This document shows, piece by piece, positions 7,823-13,860 of a DNA stretch of 25,866 bases. The notes under the pieces were generated by a model. The model was not told the DNA's origin and did no database searches. It was given only the letters and a program-made list of their open reading frames with translations. Position 1 is the first letter of the stretch; each line of letters starts with the position of its first letter. The stretch comes from an uncultured Oscillibacter sp. (lineage in GTDB: Bacteria; Bacillota; Clostridia; Oscillospirales; Oscillospiraceae): contig CAJTZL010000046.1 in NCBI GenBank assembly GCA_910583695.1, positions 1 through 25,866 on the forward strand, written 5' to 3'. Position numbers and translations under genes: made by a program.

Positions 7823-8500
7823 ATGAAACTCAAACGGCTTTTGTTCTGCGTCCTGGCCCTGGCGCTGCTGACGCTTCCCGTCTCCGCCCACGGCCATCAC
7901 GGCGGCGGCTGCCACAACCGTCCCGTCCGCCCCTCCCAGCCGGTCAACCCCACCGTCACCGTCTGCAAGACCGCGGGCTGTACCATCGCCGGGCGGCATG
8001 TTCACAATGGAGTCACCTACTGCGGCTACGCCCACGAAAACGGCGTCTGCGACAACAACTGCCGGGCCCTCTGCACCCTGGAGGGCTGCCCCGATACCGG
8101 GCGGCACACCCACAACGGCATCACCTACTGCGGCTACGCCCATGAAAGCGGCTTCTGCGACGGCGCCTGCCGGGAGCTCTGCCCCGTGTACAACTGCCCC
8201 GTGGACGGGCGGCACACCCACAACGGCGTGACCTACTGCGGCTATCCCCACTCCGGCGGCTTCTGCGACGGCGCCTGCCGCCCCCTCTGCACCGCCGACG
8301 GCTGCACCATCGAGGGGCGGCACGACCACAACGGCGTCCGCTGCTGCGGCTACTATCACCTGGACGGCTTCTGCGACGGCACTTGCCGGGCCCTCTGCCC
8401 CGTGGAGGGCTGCACCGCTGCCGGACGGCACTCCCACAACGGAACCGCCTACTGCGGCGACGGCCATGCCCACGGCTTCTGCGAGGGCGTGTGCCATTAA
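7823..8500 (+). CDS. Secreted Cys/His-rich protein of five 36-residue repeats
   Basis: 225-aa exported protein. Residues 1-22 are a clear signal peptide (MKLKRLLFCVLALALLTLPV, cleavage after VSA) followed by HGHHGGGCH. Five tandem repeats begin at Cys48, 84, 120, 156 and 192, exactly 36 residues apart. Each has five Cys and three His in the pattern C-x4-C-x4-RH-x-HNG-x3-CG-x2-H-x4-C-x3-C. Repeat 4 has an extra Cys (CC). I do not recognise the family. The regular Cys/His spacing suggests a metal-binding or disulfide-stapled extracytoplasmic protein, which is inference. ATG 7823 is chosen over TTG 7817 because AGGAGG ends 9 nt before it. A strong terminator follows directly. Confidence 0.85.
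   Translation: MKLKRLLFCVLALALLTLPVSAHGHHGGGCHNRPVRPSQPVNPTVTVCKTAGCTIAGRHVHNGVTYCGYAHENGVCDNNCRALCTLEGCPDTGRHTHNGITYCGYAHESGFCDGACRELCPVYNCPVDGRHTHNGVTYCGYPHSGGFCDGACRPLCTADGCTIEGRHDHNGVRCCGYYHLDGFCDGTCRALCPVEGCTAAGRHSHNGTAYCGDGHAHGFCEGVCH
7964..8497 (+). repeat. Five tandem 108-bp coding repeats
   Basis: In-frame 108-bp units encode the 36-residue repeats of the secreted protein; the last is 6 bp short. The blocks GGGCGGCACACCCACAACGG and CCTACTGCGGCTAC recur with few changes. Conservation is greatest over the GRHxHNG and YCGY codons, while linkers differ, so the copies are old enough to have diverged. Confidence 0.88.
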
Positions 8501-8517
8501 AGCATCCATCCATCTCC

Positions 8518-8547
8518 GGGACCGCTTCACGGCGGTCCCCTTTTTTT
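8518..8547 (+). terminator. Rho-independent terminator after the repeat protein
   Basis: GGGACCGC (8518-8525), loop ttcacg, GCGGTCCC (8532-8539), then C and seven T residues. It is a canonical terminator. Confidence 0.9.
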
Positions 8548-8773
8548 GCCAGAATTTTCATCCCCCCGGTCCGCGCATACTCTCTTCGTCCCGGCGCACA
8601 CTAGAAGGGCGCTGACGAGGCACAACGAACCCTCTCTCCTTTTCCCGCGGAAACGCGCTGAGGGGACAGGCGGGACAGCCCCTCGGCGCTTCAGAGCCTG
8701 TTTCGCACTCCCTGCCCACGCGAAGCTGCGAAGCAGGCTCTCAAAAAAATCTTCACGCGGGAGGACGAAACTC
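8548..8773. other. Structured intergenic region with two long inverted repeats
   Basis: The first inverted repeat pairs 8655-8665 with 8679-8689 (11 bp, one G-U). The second pairs 8694-8707 with 8727-8740 (14 bp, one G-U) and is followed by TC and seven A residues. They sit back to back just upstream of the DUF1540 gene. Neither has a plus-strand T-tract, so they are not simple terminators. An open frame runs through into DUF1540, but it has no start signal and unnatural composition. Confidence 0.55.
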
Positions 8774-8965
8774 ATGACCAAGGACTGCACCAACGGCGGC
8801 TGTGCCTGCACCCCCAACCAAAGCATCAAATGCACGGTAAACAACTGCGCCCACCACTGCCAGGATTCCGGCTACTGCGGCCTGAACACCATCCAGGTGG
8901 GCACCCATGAGACCAACCCCACCATGGTGGAGTGCACCGACTGCCAGAGCTTCCAGCTGAAATAA
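8774..8965 (+). CDS. DUF1540-domain small Cys-rich protein
   Basis: 63-aa protein carrying one DUF1540 domain: IKCTVNNCAHH (Cys20, Cys25), two further Cys in the centre, and the ending VECTDCQSFQLK. DUF1540 proteins are small, common in Clostridia and Bacilli, and of unknown function; the Cys spacing suggests metal binding. The N-terminal TKDCTNGGCACTPN segment adds three more Cys before the domain. ATG 8774 follows GGGAGGAC at good spacing; the longer upstream frame is rejected. The gene lies between the repeat-protein terminator and the TauE pair. Confidence 0.9.
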   Translation: MTKDCTNGGCACTPNQSIKCTVNNCAHHCQDSGYCGLNTIQVGTHETNPTMVECTDCQSFQLK

Positions 8966-8973
8966 GCGCGCTT

Positions 8974-8996
8974 CCCTCCCGGGCCTCCCGGGAGGG
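8974..8996 (+). promoter_or_regulatory. GC hairpin between DUF1540 and tauE genes
   Basis: CCCTCCCGGG-cct-CCCGGGAGGG is a perfect 10-bp stem with a 3-nt loop and no T-tract. It sits 24 nt before the tauE start and could act as a processing or stabilising stem between the two cistrons. Confidence 0.45.
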
Positions 8997-9020
8997 GTAC
9001 ATACGAAAGGAGGCGGCGGC

Positions 9021-9374
9021 ATGAAAACAGCCTGGACGGCCCGTCTGGCGGGAGCGGCGGCGGGCCTTGCCAACGGATTGTTCGGCGGCGGCGGGGGCAT
9101 GGTGTTCCTGCCCATCCAGTCCCGGTGGGGGGGCCTGAGCCAGCGAAAGCTCTACGCCACCTGTGTGGGGGTCATCTTTCCGGTGTGCCTGGTGTCCGCA
9201 GCGGTGTACCTCTGGAAGGGCGGCGTGTCCCTGGCGGAGGCCCTGCCGTATCTGGCCGGGGGGCTCATCGGCGGGTGGCTGGGCGGAAAGCTCTACGGGA
9301 AGATTTCCACGAAGTTTTTAAAATGGCTGTTCGCCGCCTTTCTCTTTTACGCGGGGGTGAAGTATCTGCTGTGA
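9021..9374 (+). CDS. TauE/SafE-family half-transporter, first half
   Basis: 117-aa membrane protein with about four hydrophobic helices and the glycine-rich GLFGGGGGMVFLP motif characteristic of TauE/SafE (DUF81) N-terminal repeats. Full-length TauE proteins have about 250 residues and two such repeats; this is one repeat. Relatives export sulfite, sulfoacetate or other organosulfur anions; the substrate here is unknown. The ribosome binding site AAGGAGG is optimal. The stop overlaps the GTG start of the second half (GTGA), so the pair is translationally coupled and probably assembles as a heterodimer. Confidence 0.88.
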   Translation: MKTAWTARLAGAAAGLANGLFGGGGGMVFLPIQSRWGGLSQRKLYATCVGVIFPVCLVSAAVYLWKGGVSLAEALPYLAGGLIGGWLGGKLYGKISTKFLKWLFAAFLFYAGVKYLL

Positions 9375-9745
9375 CGGATTGGATCTTACCCTTTCTCTGC
9401 GGCCTGGGGGCCAGCATCGTCTCCGCCTGGGGCGTGGGCGGCGGGACGCTGCTGCTGCTGGTGATGACCCTCTTTCTGGGGGTGGACCAGCGGGCGGCCC
9501 AGGGGGTGAACCTGCTGTTCTTTCTCCCCACCGCCGCCAGCGCCCTGGTCTGCCACGCCAGGGGCGGCTACCTGGACAAGCCCACGCTGAAGGCCGCCGT
9601 GCCCGCGGCGGTGACGGCCGCCCTCATCGGCGCCTGGGTGTCCAACAACCTGGACGTGGAGGTTTTGCGGAAGCCCTTCGGGGTTTACCTCCTCCTCTCC
9701 GGGGTCAGTCTGGTGTGGCCCCGGAAAAAGGACCGGGAACCTTGA
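9371..9745 (+). CDS. TauE/SafE-family half-transporter, second half
   Basis: 124-aa membrane protein with its own GASIVSAWGVGGGTLLLLV glycine motif (about residues 12-30), three further hydrophobic helices and a positively charged end (RKKDREP). The start GTG 9371 overlaps the stop of the first half by 4 nt and has GGGGTGA upstream. It is the complementary DUF81 repeat of a two-gene exporter. The pair could have arisen by a split or may represent an ancestral unfused state; both halves are intact and end in proper stops, so this is not a frameshifted pseudogene. Confidence 0.87.
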   Translation: MTDWILPFLCGLGASIVSAWGVGGGTLLLLVMTLFLGVDQRAAQGVNLLFFLPTAASALVCHARGGYLDKPTLKAAVPAAVTAALIGAWVSNNLDVEVLRKPFGVYLLLSGVSLVWPRKKDREP

Positions 9746-9752
9746 GGCTCCC

Positions 9753-9784
9753 CGCCGCTCTCCGAAGGGAGGGCGGCGTTTCTC
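9753..9784 (+). terminator. Terminator after the TauE pair
   Basis: CGCCGCTCTCC (9753-9763), loop gaag, GGAGGGCGGCG (9768-9778, one G-U pair), then TTTCT. Confidence 0.7.
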
Positions 9785-9880
9785 CGTCTCCGGCCGGCGC
9801 CGCCGGAGGATACGGTTTTCTCCCCTCTTCAAAGGAGAGCAGCCGTCTTTCCACAACGGCCGCTCCATCCGCCGGAGGCG

Positions 9881-10519
9881 CTAATATGTCACATGGGCCT
9901 TGTGATATTGAATAAAATCCTCCTTCTCAAAATCCGGCAGGCGCCCGTATTCCTCCAGCATCAATTTGATAATCGCGGCGGCTCTGGCCTGGGTATTGAT
10001 GCTCTTTGCCGGGTGAAACTCGATATCGGTGAAATAGTTGTAATGGGAAACCTCCTTGATTTCCTCCGCCGCAAGGGAATCCTTTACTGCTGCAATATAG
10101 AGAAAGTCGTAAAACACCGTCTTGGGCAGCAGCGGAAACGTCTCGTTCCGACAGCGAAAGGCTTTCAGCGCTCCGGAGCTGCGCAGCCGTTCATCCCGCT
10201 TGGCGTCCCTGGGCGGCACATCCAGCAGATCGAGATACGGCCCTCCGTTCTCGAAAACCTTGGAGCTTTGAAATATGTTTTCCAGCGCACGGCCCTTCCA
10301 CTTGAGGCGGAATGCGCTCAGGCTCCTTCCGACGGCTTCCCTGCTCCTGGTGCTGATCTCCAGGGGCTTTGCGCCGGCATCCGCTTCCATGATCGCATAG
10401 TGCAGGCTTTCGATGGATTTTTGCTTCTGCGATGCCGCAAAGCCGGGAAACCACTCGAATGTATAGCTCCCGGTCACAACGCTTCCTTGGCGAATAAAGA
10501 ACGCCGGTCGTTCCGCCAT
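9881..10519 (-). CDS. NADAR-type protein, DarT1-associated antitoxin family
   Basis: 212-aa protein that I recognise as the DarT1-associated NADAR family. Hallmarks are GFAASQKQKSIESLH (residues 26-40), GRSLSAFRL, a core LENIFQSSKVFENGGPY (79-95), PRDAKRD, LPKTVFYDFLY and the end block FTDIEFHPAKSINTQARA (163-180). In described DarT1/NADAR toxin-antitoxin pairs, DarT1 ADP-ribosylates guanine bases in DNA and the NADAR protein removes the modification. Neither flank encodes a DarT, so this copy is an orphan. ATG 10519 has GAGGAGGG upstream; the open frame extends about 395 codons further upstream, but that part is antisense to other genes. Codon use is less GC-rich than in neighbours, hinting at transfer. 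Confidence 0.82.
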   Translation of the reverse strand: MAERPAFFIRQGSVVTGSYTFEWFPGFAASQKQKSIESLHYAIMEADAGAKPLEISTRSREAVGRSLSAFRLKWKGRALENIFQSSKVFENGGPYLDLLDVPPRDAKRDERLRSSGALKAFRCRNETFPLLPKTVFYDFLYIAAVKDSLAAEEIKEVSHYNYFTDIEFHPAKSINTQARAAAIIKLMLEEYGRLPDFEKEDFIQYHKAHVTY

Positions 10520-10565
10520 CCCAAACCCTCCTCTGTAAATGCAGTCTGCTCTTCTTGCCGGACTG

Positions 10566-10594
10566 ATTATAACACGGGGCTCCTGCCATGGCAA
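10566..10594 (-). promoter_or_regulatory. Promoter for the NADAR gene
   Basis: On the minus strand TTGCCA (10589-10594), 17-nt spacer, perfect TATAAT (10566-10571). The start codon lies about 47 nt downstream of the -10 box. Confidence 0.75.
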
Positions 10595-10651
10595 TCCGCT
10601 TTTGCAAAGGCGCCCCTCCTGCAAAAAGCGTTTCCGCCCTTTCCCCCCCTC

Positions 10652-10680
10652 TGGACAGCGGCCCCGGGACCTGCTATAAT
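10652..10680 (+). promoter_or_regulatory. Promoter for the HAD gene at 10715
   Basis: TGGACA (10652-10657), 17-nt spacer, TATAAT (10675-10680). It is divergent from the NADAR promoter, with about 57 bp between the two -35 boxes. Confidence 0.75.
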
Positions 10681-10714
10681 GGCGGGGTATTCGGACTGAC
10701 AGGAGGAAACGCGC

Positions 10715-11335
10715 ATGACCGGCAAAGCCTTTATCTGGGACCTGGACGGGACCCTGCTGGATTCCTACGGCGTCATTGTCTCCAGCCTCCGCCAGACGCT
10801 GGAGGAGCTGAACGTTCCCATGGACGAGTCCGAGATCCGCCGCCTTGCCACGGAAGGCTCCGTCAGCGACGTGGTGCGCCGCGCGGCGGCGGAAACCAGG
10901 CGGACCTTTCAGGAAATCAAGGACCGCTATTCCGAAATCAGCGGCGGGCGGTATCAGGAGATCACCGCCATGCCCCACGCCCGGGAGGCCCTGGAGGAAA
11001 CTGCCGCCCTGGGGGCGGTCCACTTCGTCTACACCCACCGGGGGCGCACCACCGCTCCAGTGCTGGAGCAACTGGGGCTGGACCGCCTTTTTATAGAAGT
11101 GGTTTCCAGCCTGAACGGCTTCCCCCGGAAGCCCGCCCCCGACGCCCTGCTCTACCTGCTGGAGAAGCACCACCTGGAGCGGGACCGGGTTTTCTACGTG
11201 GGAGACCGGACCCTGGACGTGGGCTGCGCGAAAAACGCCGGAGTCCAAAGCGTTCTCTACGCCCCCTCCGGGGCCGGGACGGCGGACCATGTGATCCGGG
11301 ATCTGCGGGAGGTCCGGGCCATTGCGGAGACATGA
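10715..11335 (+). CDS. HAD-superfamily hydrolase (phosphoglycolate phosphatase-like)
   Basis: 206-aa cytosolic HAD-IA protein. Motif I WDLDGTLLDSYG has nucleophile Asp9 and acid/base Asp11. The thumb-forming helical cap is at about residues 20-80, motif II VYTHRGR, motif III the Lys in GFPRKPAPD, and motif IV FYVGDRTLDVGCAKNAG. The substrate is unknown. ATG 10715 follows ACAGGAGG at ideal spacing. The NTF2-like gene begins 51 nt after the stop with no terminator, so they may form an operon. Confidence 0.9.
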   Translation: MTGKAFIWDLDGTLLDSYGVIVSSLRQTLEELNVPMDESEIRRLATEGSVSDVVRRAAAETRRTFQEIKDRYSEISGGRYQEITAMPHAREALEETAALGAVHFVYTHRGRTTAPVLEQLGLDRLFIEVVSSLNGFPRKPAPDALLYLLEKHHLERDRVFYVGDRTLDVGCAKNAGVQSVLYAPSGAGTADHVIRDLREVRAIAET

Positions 11336-11386
11336 GGGGCGGGCCTCCCGTCCCTTTCCGCCATTTTGTACATGGGAGGAACTGTC

Positions 11387-11806
11387 ATGATGCAGCGGGA
11401 AAGCGCCGTCCGCCTCTGGTTTGACATGTGGCTGCGCAAGGCGGACCTGGGCATCCTCGGCCTCTTCGCCGGGGACGCCGTTTACATCGAGAGCTGGGGA
11501 CCGGAGTATCACGGCTCCCAAAAGATCAAGCTCTGGTTCGACGAGTGGAACACCCGGGGAACCGTCCTCCGGTGGGACATTCTCCAGTTTTTCCACAAGG
11601 GGGACCAAACCATCGTCCAGTGGCATTTCCGGAACCGGATGGAGGACGGGCGGGAGGAGGCCTTTGACGGCCTCTCCCTTATTCGCTGGACCCCGGCGGG
11701 GCAAATCCGCTTTTTACAGGAGTTCGGCTGCAACGAGTCCCGCTACGACCCCTATCGGGAGGGCCCCGTGCCCCAGTTCCGGGAGGGCTCCGCCGCCTGG
11801 TTCTAA
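11387..11806 (+). CDS. NTF2/SnoaL-like domain protein
   Basis: 139-aa single-domain protein of the cone-shaped NTF2-like fold. It opens with a helix (ESAVRLWFDMWLRKADLGIL), then strands LFAGDAVYIESWGPEYHGS, the WNTRGTVLRWDI segment, TIVQWHFRNRMEDGR and DGLSLIRWTPAGQIRFLQEFG, the usual order for SnoaL-like proteins. Members may be enzymes, ligand binders or stress-linked proteins of unknown role; no catalytic set can be assigned. The frame is open from TTG 11366, but GGAGGA at 11375-11380 places the start at ATG 11387 (or the adjacent ATG 11390). Confidence 0.8.
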   Translation: MMQRESAVRLWFDMWLRKADLGILGLFAGDAVYIESWGPEYHGSQKIKLWFDEWNTRGTVLRWDILQFFHKGDQTIVQWHFRNRMEDGREEAFDGLSLIRWTPAGQIRFLQEFGCNESRYDPYREGPVPQFREGSAAWF

Positions 11807-11943
11807 GGCTTGTTCCCATGCATCCAAGTTTTTGCGGAAAATTTACCCGCCTGCCGCGTTAAAGAGTTCTACCCTGCATCCGGCAAAAATCTGCCTGGGC
11901 TCTCCCACGTTTGTCTTGCGGGAACCGGCCTTTCAAAACACAC

Positions 11944-11979
11944 GGAACGCCGCTGGGTTCTCCACCCGGGCGGCGTTCC
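11944..11979 (-). terminator. Hairpin at the mgtE 3' end
   Basis: GGAACGCCGC (11944-11953) pairs with GCGGCGTTCC (11970-11979), with additional GGGT/ACCC pairing inside. On the minus strand it is followed by GTGTGTTTTG, a weak T-tract, 25 nt after the mgtE stop. It lies between convergent genes and may serve both; 11807-11943 otherwise holds nothing I can identify. Confidence 0.55.
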
Positions 11980-12003
11980 ATTGTATTGCGTAAAAACCGG
12001 CGC

Positions 12004-13386
12004 TCAGAGCCCCAGAATCGCCGAGGCGAAACGGAAGTAAATCAGCAGGGACAGGGCGTCCACGATGGTGGTGATAAAGGGCGAGGCCATCACCGCCGGG
12101 TCAAAGCCGACGCGCTTGGCCAGCAGCGGCAGGGAACAGCCCACCAGCTTGGCGCACAGCACCGTCCCCACCAGCGTGGCGCAGACCACCAGGGCGACCT
12201 GGGGCGTCACCGTGGGGTTTTGCAGCAGCCAGCGGTCCACCAGCATCATCTTCCCAAAGTTGGCCGCTGCCAGGCAGAGGCCGCAGCAGACGGAAACCCA
12301 GAACTCCTTCCAGAGGACCCGGGGCAGATCGCTGAACCGAACCTCTCCCAGGGACAGGGCCCGGATAACGGCGGTGGAGGCCTGGGTGCCGCTATTGCCG
12401 CCGGTGCCGGAGAGCATGGGGATGAAGGAGGTCAAAATGGCGCAGGCCATGAGGGACTTTTCAAAGTGGGTCAGGATAATGCCCGTAAAGGTGGCGGAGA
12501 GCATCAGCAGCATCAGCCAGGGGGTCCGAGCCTTCCAGGTCTCGAAGATTCCCGTTTTCAAATAGGGCTTGTCGCCGGGGAGCATGGCGGCCATCTTCTC
12601 GATGTCCTCCGTCACCTCTTCCTGGAGCACATCGATGGCGTCGTCCACCGTGACGATGCCCACCAGCCGCTCCTCCTTGTCCACCACCGGCAGGGCCAGG
12701 AAGTCGTACTTCCCCAGGGCCCGTGCAACGGCCTCCTGGTCGTCCAGCGTCTGGACGGCGATGAGATTCCGCTCCATGATGTCGCCGATGACGTCGTCCT
12801 CCTCCGCCAGGAGGAGGGTACGGATGGTCAGAAGCCCGATCAGATGCCGCCGGTCGTCGATGACGTAGCAGATGTTGATGGTCTCCTTGTCCGGTCCCGT
12901 CCGGCGAATGCGCTTCAAGGCGTCCTCCACCGTCATGTTGGCCTTCAAATCCACAAACTCCGTGGTCATGATGCTGCCGGCGGAGTCCTCCGGGTATTTC
13001 AGGACCTCGTTGATGCTTTTGCGCATCTCCGGGTCGCAGTGGCGCAGAATGCGCTTCACCACCCCGGCGGGCATCTCCTCTACAATGTCGGCCGCATCGT
13101 CCAGATAGAGCTCGTCCAGGACCTCTTTCAGCTCCGTGTTGGAAAAGCTGTGGATCAAAAGCTCCTGGTCGTCGCTGTCCAGCTCCACGAAGACCTCCGC
13201 CGCCAGCTCCTTGGGCAGCAGCCGGAAGGCCACAGGAACCTTTTCGTCCAGCTCCGTGCAGAGGGAAGCGATGTCAGCCGCCTCCATGGGCAGCAGCAGG
13301 TCCCGTAGCTCCGCGTAGCGTTTTCGCTCGAACAGCTCCTCGATTTTTTCCAACAGCTCCGTCCGCTCCTTTTGCAGATCAAACAT
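12004..13386 (-). CDS. mgtE: Magnesium transporter MgtE
   Basis: 460-aa inner-membrane Mg2+ channel/transporter. Residues 1-125 are the acidic helical MgtE_N domain (ELRDLLLPMEAADIASL, DDAADIVEEMP). About 130-250 hold two CBS domains (ICYVIDDRRHLIGLLTIRTL and FLALPVVDKEERLVGIVTVD). After a plug helix, five membrane helices occupy about 280-455, including the family signature MLSGTGGNSGTQAS in the pore and a VGTVLCAKLVGCSLP helix. Length is standard. ATG 13386 has GGAGGT upstream. Transcription is preceded by an M-box leader and terminator, so expression should fall when cellular Mg2+ is high. Confidence 0.96.
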   Translation of the reverse strand: MFDLQKERTELLEKIEELFERKRYAELRDLLLPMEAADIASLCTELDEKVPVAFRLLPKELAAEVFVELDSDDQELLIHSFSNTELKEVLDELYLDDAADIVEEMPAGVVKRILRHCDPEMRKSINEVLKYPEDSAGSIMTTEFVDLKANMTVEDALKRIRRTGPDKETINICYVIDDRRHLIGLLTIRTLLLAEEDDVIGDIMERNLIAVQTLDDQEAVARALGKYDFLALPVVDKEERLVGIVTVDDAIDVLQEEVTEDIEKMAAMLPGDKPYLKTGIFETWKARTPWLMLLMLSATFTGIILTHFEKSLMACAILTSFIPMLSGTGGNSGTQASTAVIRALSLGEVRFSDLPRVLWKEFWVSVCCGLCLAAANFGKMMLVDRWLLQNPTVTPQVALVVCATLVGTVLCAKLVGCSLPLLAKRVGFDPAVMASPFITTIVDALSLLIYFRFASAILGL

Positions 13387-13411
13387 GCCGGGACCTCCTC
13401 TCCTCGCAGAT

Positions 13412-13467
13412 AGCAAAAAAACGCAAAAATCTCCAATCGTCCCGGGCCGGTACGACTGGAGATTTTC
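13412..13467 (-). terminator. Riboswitch-controlled terminator before mgtE
   Basis: On the minus strand the arm read from 13467-13452 pairs with that from 13440-13426 (15 bp, one G-U), followed by GCG and seven T residues (13414-13420). It sits between the aptamer and the mgtE start, the expected place for the expression platform. Confidence 0.88.
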
Positions 13468-13499
13468 CCTCTCTGACAGGCGGGCGCTCCGCGCCCCGC

Positions 13500-13650
13500 C
13501 CCTACCGTTCGAGCTTTAGCCTCACAAGGCGGTGAAATCGCATTAGATGATACCTTCTCGTTCGATATCGCCTGTTCAAACCAGCTGGTGATGTCTCCAT
13601 CACTTCGCGGCAGCGACCCATATCCTTGTGGCAGCCTTACCTACCGGACC
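13500..13650 (-). ncRNA. M-box (ykoK leader) Mg2+ riboswitch aptamer
   Basis: Read on the minus strand, the leader contains GGTAGGTAAGGCT near the 5' side, then GGGTCGCTGCCGCGAA, a GTGATGGAGACATCAC hairpin, GGTTTGAACAGG, and ends GAGGCTAAAGCTC. The AGGTRAGGCT, GCTGC, AACAGG and GCTAAAGC blocks occur in the order of the M-box consensus. It lies between a strong promoter and a terminator in front of mgtE, a classic M-box target. In M-box RNAs Mg2+ binding favours the terminator. The boundaries are approximate, estimated from conserved blocks rather than a covariance model. Confidence 0.87.
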
Positions 13651-13675
13651 TTATGCAGTTTTTCCATACAAATCT

Positions 13676-13704
13676 ATATTATGCCTATTTCCCGTCCCTG
13701 TCAA
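13676..13704 (-). promoter_or_regulatory. Promoter of the M-box-mgtE transcript
   Basis: On the minus strand consensus TTGACA (13699-13704), 17-nt spacer, TAATAT (13676-13681). The start should fall near 13669, just before the aptamer. Confidence 0.85.
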
Positions 13705-13777
13705 GGGCGGGGGCAAAAAGTCCCTTTTCAGGAACGTGCTGCTGGGATAGAACTTCGGCGGTTTCTATAAAAACGCA

Positions 13778-13806
13778 TTGATATAACAGGAGTCCTTTGT
13801 TATAAT
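13778..13806 (+). promoter_or_regulatory. Promoter for the small membrane protein gene
   Basis: TTGATA (13778-13783), 17-nt spacer, perfect TATAAT (13801-13806). The start is expected near 13813, about 15 nt before the inverted repeat. Confidence 0.8.
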
Positions 13807-13826
13807 CGGCTCAATAAATCAGGCGT

Positions 13827-13860
13827 TAACAAGGTGCGTGATTATGTGCGCACCTTGTTA
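13827..13860 (+). promoter_or_regulatory. Perfect 12-bp inverted repeat over the start region
   Basis: TAACAAGGTGCG (13827-13838), 10-nt loop, CGCACCTTGTTA (13849-13860). It covers the only AAGG-type ribosome binding site candidate and places GTG 13846 in the loop. It could be an operator for a dimeric repressor just downstream of the promoter, or an RNA hairpin controlling translation. Confidence 0.65.

Noticed and set aside
7964..8497. 108-bp periodicity suggested a CRISPR or satellite array
   Set aside because: The period is a multiple of three, the reading frame is continuous, and the conserved positions are codons for Cys, His and Gly; there are no unique spacers.
8546..8773. Upstream extension of the DUF1540 frame
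   Set aside because: There is no ribosome binding site at the upstream start, it begins right after the T-run of a terminator, and it crosses two large hairpins; ATG 8774 has a good site.
9021..9745. TauE pair as a frameshifted pseudogene
   Set aside because: Each half has its own start, stop and complete repeat motif, and a GTGA overlap is a normal coupling arrangement.
10520..11704. Possible N-terminal extension of the NADAR protein by about 395 codons
   Set aside because: The extension is antisense to the HAD and NTF2-like genes and shows no domain; a good ribosome binding site and promoter lie directly before ATG 10519.
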